Shown here: piece after piece, positions 1 through 8,414 of the stretch
Numbering within the stretch: the stretch's first letter is position 1
How the letters are laid out: every line of letters starts with the position of its first letter
Assembly (NCBI GenBank): GCA_020635015.1
Contig: JACKAP010000001.1
Coordinates: forward strand, 186,001-250,000
DNA from: Calditrichia bacterium
GTDB lineage: Bacteria; Calditrichota; Calditrichia; RBG-13-44-9; J075
DNA: 64,000 nt
Direction of reading: 5' to 3'
Notes under the pieces: generated by a model
The model's database searches: none
The model's input: the letters and a program-made list of their open reading frames with translations, nothing else
Told to the model about the DNA's origin: nothing
Position numbers and translations under genes: made by a program

Positions 1-1176
1 GAAGGAGACCTGTCCGGCAAAGGCCAGCCATTGATCGATGCTGAGGTCGAACTGCACGCCCTCTTCGATGTGGAACTTCATCAGTTCCGCCACCGCTTCC
101 CCGTATGTCTTGATCCCGGCATCCTTCTCCCAGGTTTCCACGAAGCGGGTGAGCACCTGGTCGAGGGCTTTTTCCAGATTGGCCTCCTTGCCGCTGCGCA
201 GCGCGGCGATCTTTTCCGCCATAAACGCGCTGATGCCCGCCTGCTCCAGCCAGTCGTAAGCCGCCTGGTAATCACCGTCGGAAATCTTGTAAAGCAGGTG
301 ACCGTTGATATCCTCGATGCCGCTGTCATAGAATTTTTTCAGGATCGCCAGGGTGCAGTAGCGGTAGCCCGGCACTTCGAGATGGGTGGCGCCCAGGATG
401 AAGGGCTGGTCGCGTTCGTCGGCGCGGGTCTCCAGGAGGTTGGCCGCTTCTGCGTCGGTACGGGCTACGATGATCCCGGGCACCTTCATGATGTCGAGTT
501 GGAAGCGGGCAGTGTTGAGCCGTTTGATCTGCTCTTCCACCGCCACCAGCACCTTGCCGCCCTGGTGGCCGCATTTTTTGGTGCCGGGTTTCTGGTCTTC
601 TATATGGTAGCCGCTCACCCCCACCTCCACGAAACGGCGGATCAGGTTGCGCACATGGGCGTCGCCGCCGTGGCCGGTATCCGCATCGGCAATGATGAAA
701 GGACGGAAGTCGTATACCGGGGTTTTCCGGCGCTCGCTCTCGCTCATCCGCGCCCGGGCGAAATGCTGGTTCTTGTCGGCCGCCAGCAGGGCGCGCACCA
801 GGGAAGCCGCCTCATCCGGCACCTGGCTGAGGGGATAGCTGGCGAGGTCGGCACCGGGATCTTCGTGGGTCGAGCCTTTAGCGGAGGTCGCCCATCCTCC
901 GAGATAGATGCCTTTGATGCCCATCCGCTTCATCATCACCGCCTGGCCGGGAGAGTAAGGACCGAAGGTAGTAATCGATTCGTGCCGGGCATATAACTCC
1001 CGCAGCAGTTCGTAAAATTCGGCCGCGGCATTTTTGGCGACGGTATAATCTCGATAGATCGTCCCCTGTTGCTCCACCACCTGGCGGGCGGAATAGAGCC
1101 GGGTAATTTCTTTAAAACGGGGATTGGAGAACCAGGCTTTGGTTTCCTGGATGGCTTTGGCGAGTGGGTCATTCAT
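1..1176 (-). CDS. aceA: Isocitrate lyase, C-terminus beyond window
   Basis: This is isocitrate lyase, the first enzyme of the glyoxylate shunt, which splits isocitrate into glyoxylate and succinate in the cytoplasm. The 392 residues visible carry the family signature KKCGH at about 200-204 (catalytic Cys), a DADTGHGG metal/substrate loop at about 164-171 and ARTDA at about 238-242. The frame is open to the window edge, so the C-terminus is missing. The spacing after ARTDA, with extra sequence instead of a rapid return to the barrel, suggests one of the longer isoforms rather than the 434-residue E. coli type. The start is fixed by a strong AAGGAGGT at 1182-1189. No malate synthase is visible, and the gene is separated from upp by repeat-filled DNA. 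Confidence 0.95.
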   Translation of the reverse strand, partial: MNDPLAKAIQETKAWFSNPRFKEITRLYSARQVVEQQGTIYRDYTVAKNAAAEFYELLRELYARHESITTFGPYSPGQAVMMKRMGIKGIYLGGWATSAKGSTHEDPGADLASYPLSQVPDEAASLVRALLAADKNQHFARARMSESERRKTPVYDFRPFIIADADTGHGGDAHVRNLIRRFVEVGVSGYHIEDQKPGTKKCGHQGGKVLVAVEEQIKRLNTARFQLDIMKVPGIIVARTDAEAANLLETRADERDQPFILGATHLEVPGYRYCTLAILKKFYDSGIEDINGHLLYKISDGDYQAAYDWLEQAGISAFMAEKIAALRSGKEANLEKALDQVLTRFVETWEKDAGIKTYGEAVAELMKFHIEEGVQFDLSIDQWLAFAGQVSF

Positions 1177-1181
1177 GGCGG

Positions 1182-1189
1182 ACCTCCTT
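1182..1189 (-). promoter_or_regulatory. Ribosome binding site of aceA
   Basis: The minus strand reads AAGGAGGT followed by five bases and ATG. This is a near-perfect anti-SD match that fixes the aceA start. Confidence 0.85.
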
Positions 1190-1227
1190 GGTGGGGGTGG
1201 GGTTTATGAGTTAAGAACTATGTTTTT

Positions 1228-1515
1228 GTTGATGGGTGCATGGGTTGATGGGTGTATGGGTTAATGGGTTAATACATCGACCGATTATGTGATTATTGTC
1301 ACGATGAATGTTAATAAAGCGGGATACGAAATGCAAAAGAAAGAATTTGTGGGAGGATAAGAAACAGTTGTCAGTCGTCAGTCTTCAGTTCTCAGTGAAC
1401 TCTGTGTCTCTGTGGCATCAATAAAAAAAACGTTTGTTCTTTTAGCAAAATTTTATGGTACGAGAAAAGGTCTTACAATGAGCATTTACCACTGAGCATT
1501 AAGCCTTTACCATTG
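1228..1515. repeat. Mosaic intergenic repeats (octamers, heptamers, half of family B, core module I)
   Basis: The gap between aceA and upp holds no gene. It contains degenerate octamers of the GGTTGATG/GGTTAATG type (1228-1276), degenerate heptamers AGTTGTC AGTCGTC AGTCTTC AGTTCTC (about 1370-1398), and one arm of the family B element (CTCTGTGTCTCTGTGGC, about 1399-1415). A module with AGCAAAATTTTATGGTA follows, ending in degenerate heptamers GCATTTA CCACTGA GCATTAA. The last module recurs at 23032-23115 and, reversed, near 60853-60900. Confidence 0.75.
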
Positions 1516-1544
1516 GGCTGCGGCCACAGGCCGCGCCAGGCTCA

Positions 1545-2180
1545 TCAAACCCCAAAATACCGGTCCCCCGCATCCCCCAGCCCCGGCAAAATGTAGCCTT
1601 TTTCGTTGAGCTGGCGGTCGAGGGCGGCGGTGTAGATTTTCATATCGGGATGTTGTTCCGCCAGGTGAGCCACCCCTTCCGGGGCGGCGATCAGGGTGAT
1701 CAGCACCAGCCGGCGGGCGCCTTTTTCCTTGAGCTTGGCGGCGGCGGCAGCCGCGCTGCCCCCGGTGGCCAGCATCGGGTCGAGGAGGAAGGTGGTCATG
1801 TCCCCCAGGTTGGCGGGTAGGCGAAGAAAATAATCTACCGGCTGCAGGGTGTCGTGATCGCGGTACATCCCGATCATCCCCACCACCGCTTCGCTCCACA
1901 CTTTGGTGATCCCGCTGGAGATTCCGATGCCCGCACGCAGGATCGGCACCAGCAGCACCTCGTGCTTCAGGCGGCGGCCGGTGAGCGGCTCCAGGGGGGT
2001 ATCGAGCGGATAGGGAACGGTTTCCAGGGCAGCACTGGCTTCGTAAAACAGGAAGATGCTAATCTCTTCCAGCAGGGTCTGAAATTGAAAATGGGGGGTA
2101 TTCACGTCGCGCATGCGCGCCAGTTTGTGTTCGATCACCGGGTGATGAAGCACCGTCAGGTTGGGAAATTTATCGCTCAT
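1545..2180 (-). CDS. upp: Uracil phosphoribosyltransferase
   Basis: Pyrimidine salvage enzyme that makes UMP and pyrophosphate from uracil and PRPP in the cytoplasm. The protein has 211 residues, the normal length. It shows LRAGIG at 81-86, the PRPP-binding loop DPMLATGGSA at 134-143, and the C-terminal uracil-binding region GLGDAGDRYFG. The start codon lies inside the end of plsC (11-bp overlap), so the two are translationally coupled as the last two genes of serS-plsC-upp. No attenuator or UMP-responsive leader is visible. Confidence 0.96.
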   Translation of the reverse strand: MSDKFPNLTVLHHPVIEHKLARMRDVNTPHFQFQTLLEEISIFLFYEASAALETVPYPLDTPLEPLTGRRLKHEVLLVPILRAGIGISSGITKVWSEAVVGMIGMYRDHDTLQPVDYFLRLPANLGDMTTFLLDPMLATGGSAAAAAAKLKEKGARRLVLITLIAAPEGVAHLAEQHPDMKIYTAALDRQLNEKGYILPGLGDAGDRYFGV

Positions 2181-2886
2181 GTTCGGGCAACCCCGCAGCT
2201 ATGGTATGATGAATTTTATCGACTAAGGCACTGCGCTGTTCGAAAGGATAATCGCACACCGGCACCGGGGGATGCACCACCAGCTTTACCGGCCCCGGCT
2301 GAATTTTGAGGGTGTGTTTGGGCATCATCGGAAAAGTGCCGCTGACCGACACCGGCAGCAGCGGGATCTGTGACTGGATCGCCAGCACGAACGGTCCTTT
2401 TTTGAACGGCTTCAGCCGGCCGCTTTCGCTGCGGGTGCCTTCCGGAAAAGCCAGAATGGCAATCTGTTCGCTGCGGATGATCTCGGCGGCCCGGCGCAGG
2501 GTGGCAAAGGATTGCTGACGGTTGGAACGGTCGATCTCCAGAATGCCCACCGCGCGCATGCCCTGCCCGAAAAGCGGGATGCGGAACAGCTCGGTCTTGG
2601 CGATGATGGTCATGGGGATGGGCAGTTCCGCAATCAGCAGCGGAATATCCATATTGCCCTGGTGATTGCTGACGATGATATAGCTGTCACCGGGGCGGAT
2701 ATTTTCCAGCCCTTCCACCTCCACCCGGGCACCGGAGGCCCACATGATTGCCCGCGCCCAGGGCCGCACCACCCGCTGGTAGCTAAACCGTGAATGGCGC
2801 TTGAACATGCCGATCAGAATCACCACCAGGGCAGTATACACGGTGCTGAAAAAGACCACGAGCCAAAACAGCAACGCCCTCAGCAT
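2170..2886 (-). CDS. plsC: 1-acyl-sn-glycerol-3-phosphate acyltransferase
   Basis: Phospholipid-synthesis acyltransferase of the PlsC/LPLAT family, predicted to acylate lysophosphatidate at the inner membrane. The 238 residues begin with a hydrophobic anchor (about 1-27). The catalytic HX4D motif (HQGNMD, 75-80) and the glycerophosphate-binding FPEGTRS (147-153) are both intact. It lies 37 bp downstream of serS and overlaps upp by 11 bp, so it is probably cotranscribed. The SD before the ATG is weak. Related LPLAT subfamilies cannot be excluded, but motif spacing favours PlsC. Confidence 0.92.
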   Translation of the reverse strand: MLRALLFWLVVFFSTVYTALVVILIGMFKRHSRFSYQRVVRPWARAIMWASGARVEVEGLENIRPGDSYIIVSNHQGNMDIPLLIAELPIPMTIIAKTELFRIPLFGQGMRAVGILEIDRSNRQQSFATLRRAAEIIRSEQIAILAFPEGTRSESGRLKPFKKGPFVLAIQSQIPLLPVSVSGTFPMMPKHTLKIQPGPVKLVVHPPVPVCDYPFEQRSALVDKIHHTIAAGLPEHER

Positions 2887-2923
2887 AACGGCGTTTCCGG
2901 CTGGTGTAGGACCGGCGCTGCCA

Positions 2924-4207
2924 TCAGCGCAGCTCCCGTTTGATGGCGGCGAAGTCGGTGTATTTACGCAACACCTCAGGCACCAGCACCGATCCGTCTT
3001 CCTGCTGGTTCACCTCCAGCAGCGCCACCATCAGCCGCGGGGTGGCCAGCCCGGAGCCGTTGAGGGTGTGCACAAACTCCGGCTTGCTGGCGGCAATCTT
3101 GCGATAGCGCAGGTTCATGCGCCGGGCCTGGAAATCCTCGAAGTTGCTGCAGCTCGATACTTCCAGCCAGGTCTGCTCCGCCGGCGACCACACCTCGATG
3201 TCGTAGCACTTGGCGGCGGCAAAGCTGAGGTCGCCGCTGCACAGTTCCAGCACCCGGTAAGGAAGGCCCAGCAGTTCCAGCACCCGGCAGGCATCGCCCA
3301 GCAGCAGTTCCAGTTCATCATAGGACGTTTCCGGGCTGACAAATTTCACCATCTCCACCTTGTTGAACTGGTGCAGGCGCAGCAGCCCCCGGGTGTCCTT
3401 CCCCCAGGAACCGGCCTCGCGGCGGAAGCAGGCGCTGTAGGCGCAATATTTGAGCGGCAGATCGTCGCCGTGGAGTATCTCCTCGCGCAGCAGATTGGTC
3501 ACCGGCACTTCCGCGGTGGGGATCAGGAACAGGTCGTCTTCCGGGCAGTGATACATATCCGCTTCCATCTTCGGCAACTGTCCGGTGCCGCGCATGCTGT
3601 CGCGGTTGACCACGAAGGGCGGCATAATTTCCCGGTAGCCGTGCTGGGTGGTATGCAGGTCGAGCATAAAATTGATCAGGGCGCGCTCCAGCCGGGCGCC
3701 GGCTCCCTTCATCACCGGGAATCCCCGTCCGCTGATCTTGCTGCCCCGGGGGAAGTCGATGATATCCAGTCGTTCGCCGATTTCCATGTGACCGGAGATC
3801 TCGAAAGCGAATTCCGGGATTTTACCCCAGGCTTTGATCACCATATTGTCCGCGGCGCTCTTGCCCACCGGCACGCTTTCGTGGGGGAGATTGGGAATGC
3901 GCTCAAGCAAACCGTCCAGCTCCTCCTGAATTGCTTTCAACTGATCGTCCAGGGACTTGATTTCCTGACCGATCATCCGGGTGCGCTCGATGACGTCGGT
4001 GGCATCTTCGCCCTTCTTCTTCAGCGCTCCCACCTGCTGGGAGGCTTGATTGCGATCTTGTTTGAGCGCTTCTACGTCCTGGATCAACTGGCGGCGCCGG
4101 CTGTCCAGGTCTAAAATGGTATCGATGTCCTTCGCCTCGCTGCCCTTGTCCTTCAAGCGCTGCTTCACCGCATCGGGCTGCTCGCGAATCAATTTCAAAT
4201 CCAACAT
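2924..4207 (-). CDS. serS: Seryl-tRNA synthetase
   Basis: Class II aminoacyl-tRNA synthetase that charges tRNA-Ser (and tRNA-Sec if present). The 427 residues have the expected layout. A long antiparallel coiled-coil tRNA-binding arm (about 30-105) is followed by the catalytic core with motif 2 around [20 protein letters not shown] and motif 3 in the [16 protein letters not shown] region near the C-terminus. GAGGT precedes the ATG at a good distance. It heads the serS-plsC-upp run. Length and motifs are standard for bacterial SerRS. Confidence 0.97.
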   Translation of the reverse strand: MLDLKLIREQPDAVKQRLKDKGSEAKDIDTILDLDSRRRQLIQDVEALKQDRNQASQQVGALKKKGEDATDVIERTRMIGQEIKSLDDQLKAIQEELDGLLERIPNLPHESVPVGKSAADNMVIKAWGKIPEFAFEISGHMEIGERLDIIDFPRGSKISGRGFPVMKGAGARLERALINFMLDLHTTQHGYREIMPPFVVNRDSMRGTGQLPKMEADMYHCPEDDLFLIPTAEVPVTNLLREEILHGDDLPLKYCAYSACFRREAGSWGKDTRGLLRLHQFNKVEMVKFVSPETSYDELELLLGDACRVLELLGLPYRVLELCSGDLSFAAAKCYDIEVWSPAEQTWLEVSSCSNFEDFQARRMNLRYRKIAASKPEFVHTLNGSGLATPRLMVALLEVNQQEDGSVLVPEVLRKYTDFAAIKRELR

Positions 4208-4386
4208 ACTGCTACCTCGTCTTTCATATCAATGGTCGTTCATTGGGGATACCGGCACCAATTCAACTTTCATCTTACCGCCAATGAAGGTCGAAAATTA
4301 AGCCTTTGACGGTCATTATGCAAATCTTACCTGAGTTTCCTTGAAATATTGTTTCGCCGGGCGCGGATCACTATCTTAAGTGCATC

Positions 4387-4557
4387 ATAGAACGCGGATG
4401 ACGCGGATTCTCGCGGATTTACGGATAATTTAAACGGCAACGGCATATATGATCAAATCTTTTTTAGTACATGTTTTTTGCGGTAAATATTTGAGAATAC
4501 TAAGCGAAGCAAACAAAAAGCAATCCGCGTAAGTCCGCGTCATCCGCGTTCTATTCG
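4387..4557. repeat. Family A inverted-repeat element, copy A1
   Basis: About 170 bp with near-complementary ends. The left end reads AGAACGCGGATGACGCGGAT and the right end ATCCGCGT..GTCATCCGCGTTCTAT. The AT-rich middle contains, on the minus strand, a TTTGCTTCGCTTAGTATTCT-like core shared with the copies at 20352, 41126 and 55544. It lies between serS and the YoaP remnant. The remainder of this gap (4208-4386) shows nothing recognisable. Confidence 0.85.
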
Positions 4558-4589
4558 CTGAAGATGTGGCTAACGGAAAGGATGGTCCC

Positions 4590-4891
4590 ATGTCTTACCT
4601 CACCCTCACCCCGGAAAATCTCGCTGACCAGCACATCTGCTGCGGCTTTGCCGATAAAAAGATCGCCGCCGGATATCAGGCCAAGAAGGAACTGCTGGCC
4701 GCCCGTTTTGCCGAGGGTTTCCGTTTCCGCAAGTCAGTACCGAAAAAATCCGTATCACCAGCCGGGAGGAGGCGCAGCAGGCACCCACGCCGTTTACAAT
4801 TTTTTCGGTATATTTACATGGGAAGTTCTTGACGCACGAGATGATGGGGGAGAGCAAATTCAGCAAAACCCTTCAGGAGGCATTGACCTGA
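4590..4891 (+). pseudogene. Remnant of a YoaP-like GNAT acetyltransferase (internal deletion)
   Basis: Reading from the ATG at 4590 gives a clear N-terminus (MSYLTLTPENLADQHICCGF, then a KK..LAARFAEGFRFRK segment) typical of YoaP-type GNAT proteins. That frame then runs into low-complexity basic sequence. In another frame from about 4732, a typical family C-terminus appears (PTPFTIFSVYLHGKF...), ending at TGA 4889-4891. Intact relatives are roughly 250 residues, so the middle, including the acetyl-CoA binding core, has been lost and the two ends joined out of frame. AAAGGA precedes the start. The frames are seen directly; the family assignment is from memory of the conserved ends. Confidence 0.7.
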
Positions 4892-4896
4892 AATTT

Positions 4897-4980
4897 GCCA
4901 CAGAGGCACAGAGCGCACAGAGTTTGTCAGTTGTCAGTTGTTAGACATCAGTTCTCTGTGACCTCTGTGCCTCTGTGGCA
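4897..4980. repeat. Family B inverted-repeat element, copy B1
   Basis: 84-bp element with ends GCCACAGAGGCACAGAG and CTCTGTGCCTCTGTGGC. Between them are degenerate TTGTCAG heptamers (about 4925-4942). Related copies lie at 18602-18685, 33752-33828 and 57667-57777. It could fold as a long hairpin in either strand. Confidence 0.85.
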
Positions 4981-5008
4981 AAAAGCTTTTCATGAAATTT
5001 TATACAGC

Positions 5009-6091
5009 TTACCCCAACACACGCTCCACTACCTTCACCACTTCCCCGATCTCCTGGGAGTTGGTAAAGTGCACCTGGTTTTGCCCCTGGCTCTCGCCTT
5101 CGAACTGCGCCCGGTTGCTCTGGTCGGTAAGCATCACCACCGGTACGCTGCTGCCCTGGCGCAGTTGGCCGAGGAACTCGCTGCCGCTGACGTCCGGCAG
5201 TTTGGTATCGGAGATGACCAGGTGGGGGGTAAGGGATTTAATCAGGTTGAGCGCCTTGGAGGCGGTTTCCACGGCATAGACCTCGTAGCCCATGCTGTCG
5301 AAGGCCCGCTGGAGCAGCTTCTGCACGATCATGCTGTTGTTGACGATCACGATCACCTTGCGCTCTTTTTCCTTGGCCTTCTTTTTCGAAGACTGGATAT
5401 CGTCCATCTGGATCGGGCGCGGTTCGATTACGAACTCACCTTCGGTCCAATTAAGCATGGTGTCCAGGGCCTTGTCTTCCGGAAGGTCGCGCAGCTTTAC
5501 CAGCTTCAACTCGCCCTTCTCGTAGTGAAATTCGCCGGTATCTGAACCGCTTTTAACCGTCACCTTGCCGTTGAGGGAGTTGTTGTCGCAGAATTTCAAC
5601 ACATCTACCAGCCGCTTGTCGCTCAGGCTGCCTTTGACGGTCGTGATATTGCTGGGCCCTTTTTTCGCCGCCTTCTTGAGGGTATCGCGCAGGCGCTGGC
5701 TCATGATCTTGCCCATGCTGAGGGTAATGGAGGGGAAGCGCTCGATCACCACATCGAAGTCGGCCTGGTTGAGGATGAACATCTCGGAGGGCTCGGTGGT
5801 GATCACCGAGGCGGAGCGGGGCTCGCCGGTCAGCAGGGCCATCTCGCCGAAGTAGTCGCCGGTACCCAATTTGGCGATCAGGTTCTCATCACCATCTTCC
5901 GAAGTCACCACCACTTTTACTTCTCCGTTGATGATGATATACATCTTGTCGCCGGGATCGCCGGCCTTGCAAATCAATTCATTACCCTCGAAGGGCTTGA
6001 ACTTCAGGCGCTCGACGATGAAGTCGATCCCATCCTTGCCTAAGGTTTGGAAAAACGGCACCTTGCGCAACACTTCGCTGATCTGAAACAT
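5009..6091 (-). CDS. CAP-domain / DUF4388 / degenerate receiver protein
   Basis: A 360-residue cytoplasmic regulator with three modules. Residues about 5-130 form a cyclic-nucleotide-binding (CAP-like) domain with the GDYFGEMALL...RSASV phosphate cassette. Residues about 150-235 match DUF4388, which is common in delta-proteobacterial and FCB signalling proteins. Residues about 243-360 form a response-regulator receiver. The receiver keeps the candidate phospho-Asp (LVISDTKLPDVSG, near 295), but the paired acidic residues after beta-1 are Asn251-Asn252, so Mg-dependent phosphorylation is doubtful. GGAGGG precedes the ATG. The next gene upstream is 15 bp away. There is no DNA-binding domain, so output is probably by protein contact. 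Confidence 0.8.
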   Translation of the reverse strand: MFQISEVLRKVPFFQTLGKDGIDFIVERLKFKPFEGNELICKAGDPGDKMYIIINGEVKVVVTSEDGDENLIAKLGTGDYFGEMALLTGEPRSASVITTEPSEMFILNQADFDVVIERFPSITLSMGKIMSQRLRDTLKKAAKKGPSNITTVKGSLSDKRLVDVLKFCDNNSLNGKVTVKSGSDTGEFHYEKGELKLVKLRDLPEDKALDTMLNWTEGEFVIEPRPIQMDDIQSSKKKAKEKERKVIVIVNNSMIVQKLLQRAFDSMGYEVYAVETASKALNLIKSLTPHLVISDTKLPDVSGSEFLGQLRQGSSVPVVMLTDQSNRAQFEGESQGQNQVHFTNSQEIGEVVKVVERVLG

Positions 6092-6106
6092 AGAATACCC
6101 TCCAGG

Positions 6107-6325
6107 TTACTGAGCGCCAATCTGGGCCAGCTTGTACAGAATATAAGTTATAATCGCCATTAAAATCACCATCACGAGCACCGAACGGGAACTGGCCCGG
6201 GCACCGCTACGCCGGAAGCGCAGCGGCCTTCTTTTACGGCCACTGTCTTCATGCCGCTCTTTATCGGGATCATAAAACCGCGGGGTATACTGATAAGTGC
6301 GGTTTTTTTTCGGTTTGAGAAACAT
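6107..6325 (-). CDS. Small basic protein with C-terminal membrane anchor
   Basis: 72 residues, not recognised. The N-terminal two thirds is highly basic and polar (many Arg/Lys). A single hydrophobic segment near the C-terminus (VLVMVILMAIITYILYKLA) predicts a tail-anchored topology with the basic part in the cytoplasm. It ends 15 bp before the CAP/DUF4388 gene, so the two are probably one transcript. A GGTGATG stretch precedes the start. It is supported mainly by composition, tight spacing and a sensible anchor. Confidence 0.6.
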   Translation of the reverse strand: MFLKPKKNRTYQYTPRFYDPDKERHEDSGRKRRPLRFRRSGARASSRSVLVMVILMAIITYILYKLAQIGAQ

Positions 6326-6540
6326 GACATCACCAATTAGCTTTTGTTATTACTTAATCTACAAAAAATTCACCGGAGTGTCAATGTTCGGATTTCGCAA
6401 ATCACCGCCGCTGTTGCTATCCCGAGATGCCAAAGATCACCGCAATCGCCGGGCAGAATCCGGCCAATTTATAATCATGCTTAGAATGTAGTATTTATGC
6501 AAAAAAGGTGTTGATTCAGGTCATGGATTGGCGAAGTGAA

Positions 6541-6760
6541 AAATAGATGTTTGCGCTACGCGCGTTATTGGGCTTCGCCGTCATTGGCGCTGACGCGCGT
6601 CATTATGCCTGCGGCGGTCATTGGGCCTGCGTGCGTTATTGGTCGGGTCGCGACCCGACCCTACGGGGCGATTCGGATATCATTCGGTTTCATTCGCGTA
6701 AATTCGTGGCAAAAAAAATCCGCATTCCGAAATCCGCATTCCGCACTCGCCTCATCCCCT
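6541..6760 (+). repeat. Family C mini-hairpin array element, copy C1
   Basis: The element has modules in order. First come units of about 17 bp, each with a short GC hairpin (GGCTTCGCC; GGCGCTGACGCGC; GCCTGCGGC) separated by GTCATT. Next is a perfect 20-bp palindrome GGTCGGGTCGCGACCCGACC (6641-6660), then ATTCGCGTAAATTCGTGGCA, then heptamers CGCATTC CGAAATC CGCATTC. A near-identical inverted copy lies at 8226-8410, on the other side of xerD. The preceding stretch 6326-6540 shows nothing recognisable. Confidence 0.85.
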
Positions 6761-7648
6761 GGGATGAAAACTCTTATACTCCGCCCGCAAATACTCCCGG
6801 CTGACGTGGGTGTAGATCTGGGTGGTGGCGATGTCGCTGTGCCCGAGCATTTCCTGCACCGCGCGCAGGTCGGCGCCGTTTTCCAGCAGGTGGGTGGCGA
6901 AGGAGTGGCGGAAGATGTGGGGATAGACCCGCTTGTCGATCCCGGCGAGGAGGGCATACTGCTTGACGATATTGAGGATGCCCATCCGCGAGAAAGGCTT
7001 GCCGAAGCGGTTGAGGAAGATCCGACCGAAGGACTTGCCGGTTTTGGCCACCAGCGGGCGGGCGCGGGCGATATACATTTTCAGCGCATTCAGTGCCTGC
7101 TCGCCGACCGGCACATAACGCTCCTTGTTGCCCTTCCCGGTGATGCGCAGCAGGCTCTCCTCAAAGAGCACCTGCTCCAATTTTAGATCGATCAGCTCCG
7201 AAACCCGCAATCCCGCACCGTAGAGGATCTCCAGGATGGCCCGGTCGCGCACCCCCGCCGGCACCTCGGTGTCGGGAGACTCAATAATTTTGAAAATTTC
7301 CTCGACGCTGAGCACCTCCGGCAGCTTGCGCTGCAGGCGCGGGGTTTCCAGCATCTCGGTCGGATTATGTTCGGAGAGCCCGTCTAACACCAGGTATTTG
7401 TGAAAGCTGCGGATGGCGGAGAAGTTGCGCGAGATGCTGTTGGCGGACAGTCCCAACTCGCCGAGCACCGCGGTATAATCCTGGATAATTTCCGGGCTGA
7501 TCTGGACCACCTCGTCAATATCACGGCGGTTAAGAAATTCGGTGTAGCGCTGCAGGTCTAACTGGTAGGATTGCAGGGTGTTATCGGCGAGGCTTTTTTC
7601 CAGGGCGATGTAATTGTAGAACTGTTCGAGGAGATCTTCCCAGGGCAT
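6752..7648 (-). CDS. xerD: Tyrosine site-specific recombinase XerD/XerC
   Basis: 298 residues, the standard Xer length. An N-terminal SAM-like core-binding domain (about 5-90) is followed by a catalytic domain. The catalytic set is visible: Arg in LYGAGLRVSEL (about 151), the HIFRHSFATHLL box (His and Arg) and the terminal Tyr in TTQIYTHVS. Xer proteins resolve chromosome dimers at dif sites; this could be that housekeeping enzyme or an element-borne relative. There is no clear SD, but the upstream small gene stops 5 bp away, so translation is probably coupled. Inverted copies of a repeat bracket this gene and its partner. Confidence 0.88.
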   Translation of the reverse strand: MPWEDLLEQFYNYIALEKSLADNTLQSYQLDLQRYTEFLNRRDIDEVVQISPEIIQDYTAVLGELGLSANSISRNFSAIRSFHKYLVLDGLSEHNPTEMLETPRLQRKLPEVLSVEEIFKIIESPDTEVPAGVRDRAILEILYGAGLRVSELIDLKLEQVLFEESLLRITGKGNKERYVPVGEQALNALKMYIARARPLVAKTGKSFGRIFLNRFGKPFSRMGILNIVKQYALLAGIDKRVYPHIFRHSFATHLLENGADLRAVQEMLGHSDIATTQIYTHVSREYLRAEYKSFHPRG

Positions 7649-7653
7649 GGGGA

Positions 7654-8097
7654 TCAGTCGGAGTCCGGGATCAGATGCTCCGCCACCGAGAGGGCGATGC
7701 CGGACATCATCACTTCCGGGGCCATCTGGGTGAAGTCGCCGGAGAGGATGCTGCGGTCGAGGTTGGCGTAGATCGAGCAGCCGGCCCCCCGCTCCACGAT
7801 CAGTCCGGAAACGTGCCCCTGGTTTTCCCCGATAAAGATGACCTCACCGAGGGATTCGCTGGGCACAAACCCGGTGCAGAAATGCAGCTGAATATGAGAG
7901 TTCATGGTGTAGACCGAGATCAAGTTGCCGGTCTCGTTGGCAATCTGGATATCGGGATATATCTCCAGCGAAAGCTTGCGGTTTTCCTGGGCGTTCTCAA
8001 TCACGAAGCGATAGTTGTCCACCCGCTTGATCGGCTCCACCCCCAGCACCTTGCTGATCGTTTTGATATCGTTCGCACTAAAATGAAATTCCTTCAA
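7654..8097 (-). CDS. Conserved-looking protein of unknown function upstream of xerD
   Basis: 147 residues, soluble, no signal peptide, not recognised. The start is a TTG (8095-8097 on the minus strand), chosen because AGGAG lies eight bases upstream and no in-frame ATG gives a better fit. The N-terminal 40 residues (SANDIKTISKVLGVEPIKRV) look like a small helical domain and the rest alternates short strands. The stop is five bases before xerD, so the pair forms a unit. Function cannot be inferred beyond this coupling. Confidence 0.7.
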   Translation of the reverse strand: MKEFHFSANDIKTISKVLGVEPIKRVDNYRFVIENAQENRKLSLEIYPDIQIANETGNLISVYTMNSHIQLHFCTGFVPSESLGEVIFIGENQGHVSGLIVERGAGCSIYANLDRSILSGDFTQMAPEVMMSGIALSVAEHLIPDSD

Positions 8098-8225
8098 GTC
8101 CGTGACTCCTGTCTTATCGCGTATCAGCGAATTTATAAAAAAATGCGCGTTTCTCCAAATGCAAATTGCCTCAGCACAAACCCAGAATTAAATACGGTTG
8201 ATTTGGGGTAAAGTTTATGGGGATT

Positions 8226-8410
8226 ATTTTTGCCACGAATTTACGCGAATGAACCCGACTGATATCCGAATCGCTCTGTCGGGTCGGGTCGCGACCCGAT
8301 CAATCACACACACAAGCCCAATGACCGCCGCAGGCGTAATAACACGCGTCAGCGCCAATGACGGCGAAGCCCAATAACGGCGAAGCCCAACATCGCGAAC
8401 GAAGTGAACA
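8226..8410 (-). repeat. Family C mini-hairpin array element, copy C2 (inverted relative to C1)
   Basis: Read on the minus strand this matches C1 almost throughout. It has the GGCTTCGCC units with GTCATT spacers, the palindrome TCGGGTCGCGACCCGA (8284-8299) and the ATTCGCGTAAATTCGTGGCA module. With C1 it forms about 180-bp inverted repeats around a 1.5-kb segment carrying xerD and its partner. The flanking 8098-8225 holds nothing recognised. Confidence 0.85.
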
Positions 8411-8414
8411 AACA

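Noticed and set aside
6641..6660. Perfect 20-bp palindrome considered as a Xer/dif site
   Set aside because: dif sites are about 28 bp with two 11-bp arms and a 6-bp centre of a different sequence; this palindrome is part of family C and recurs at 8284.
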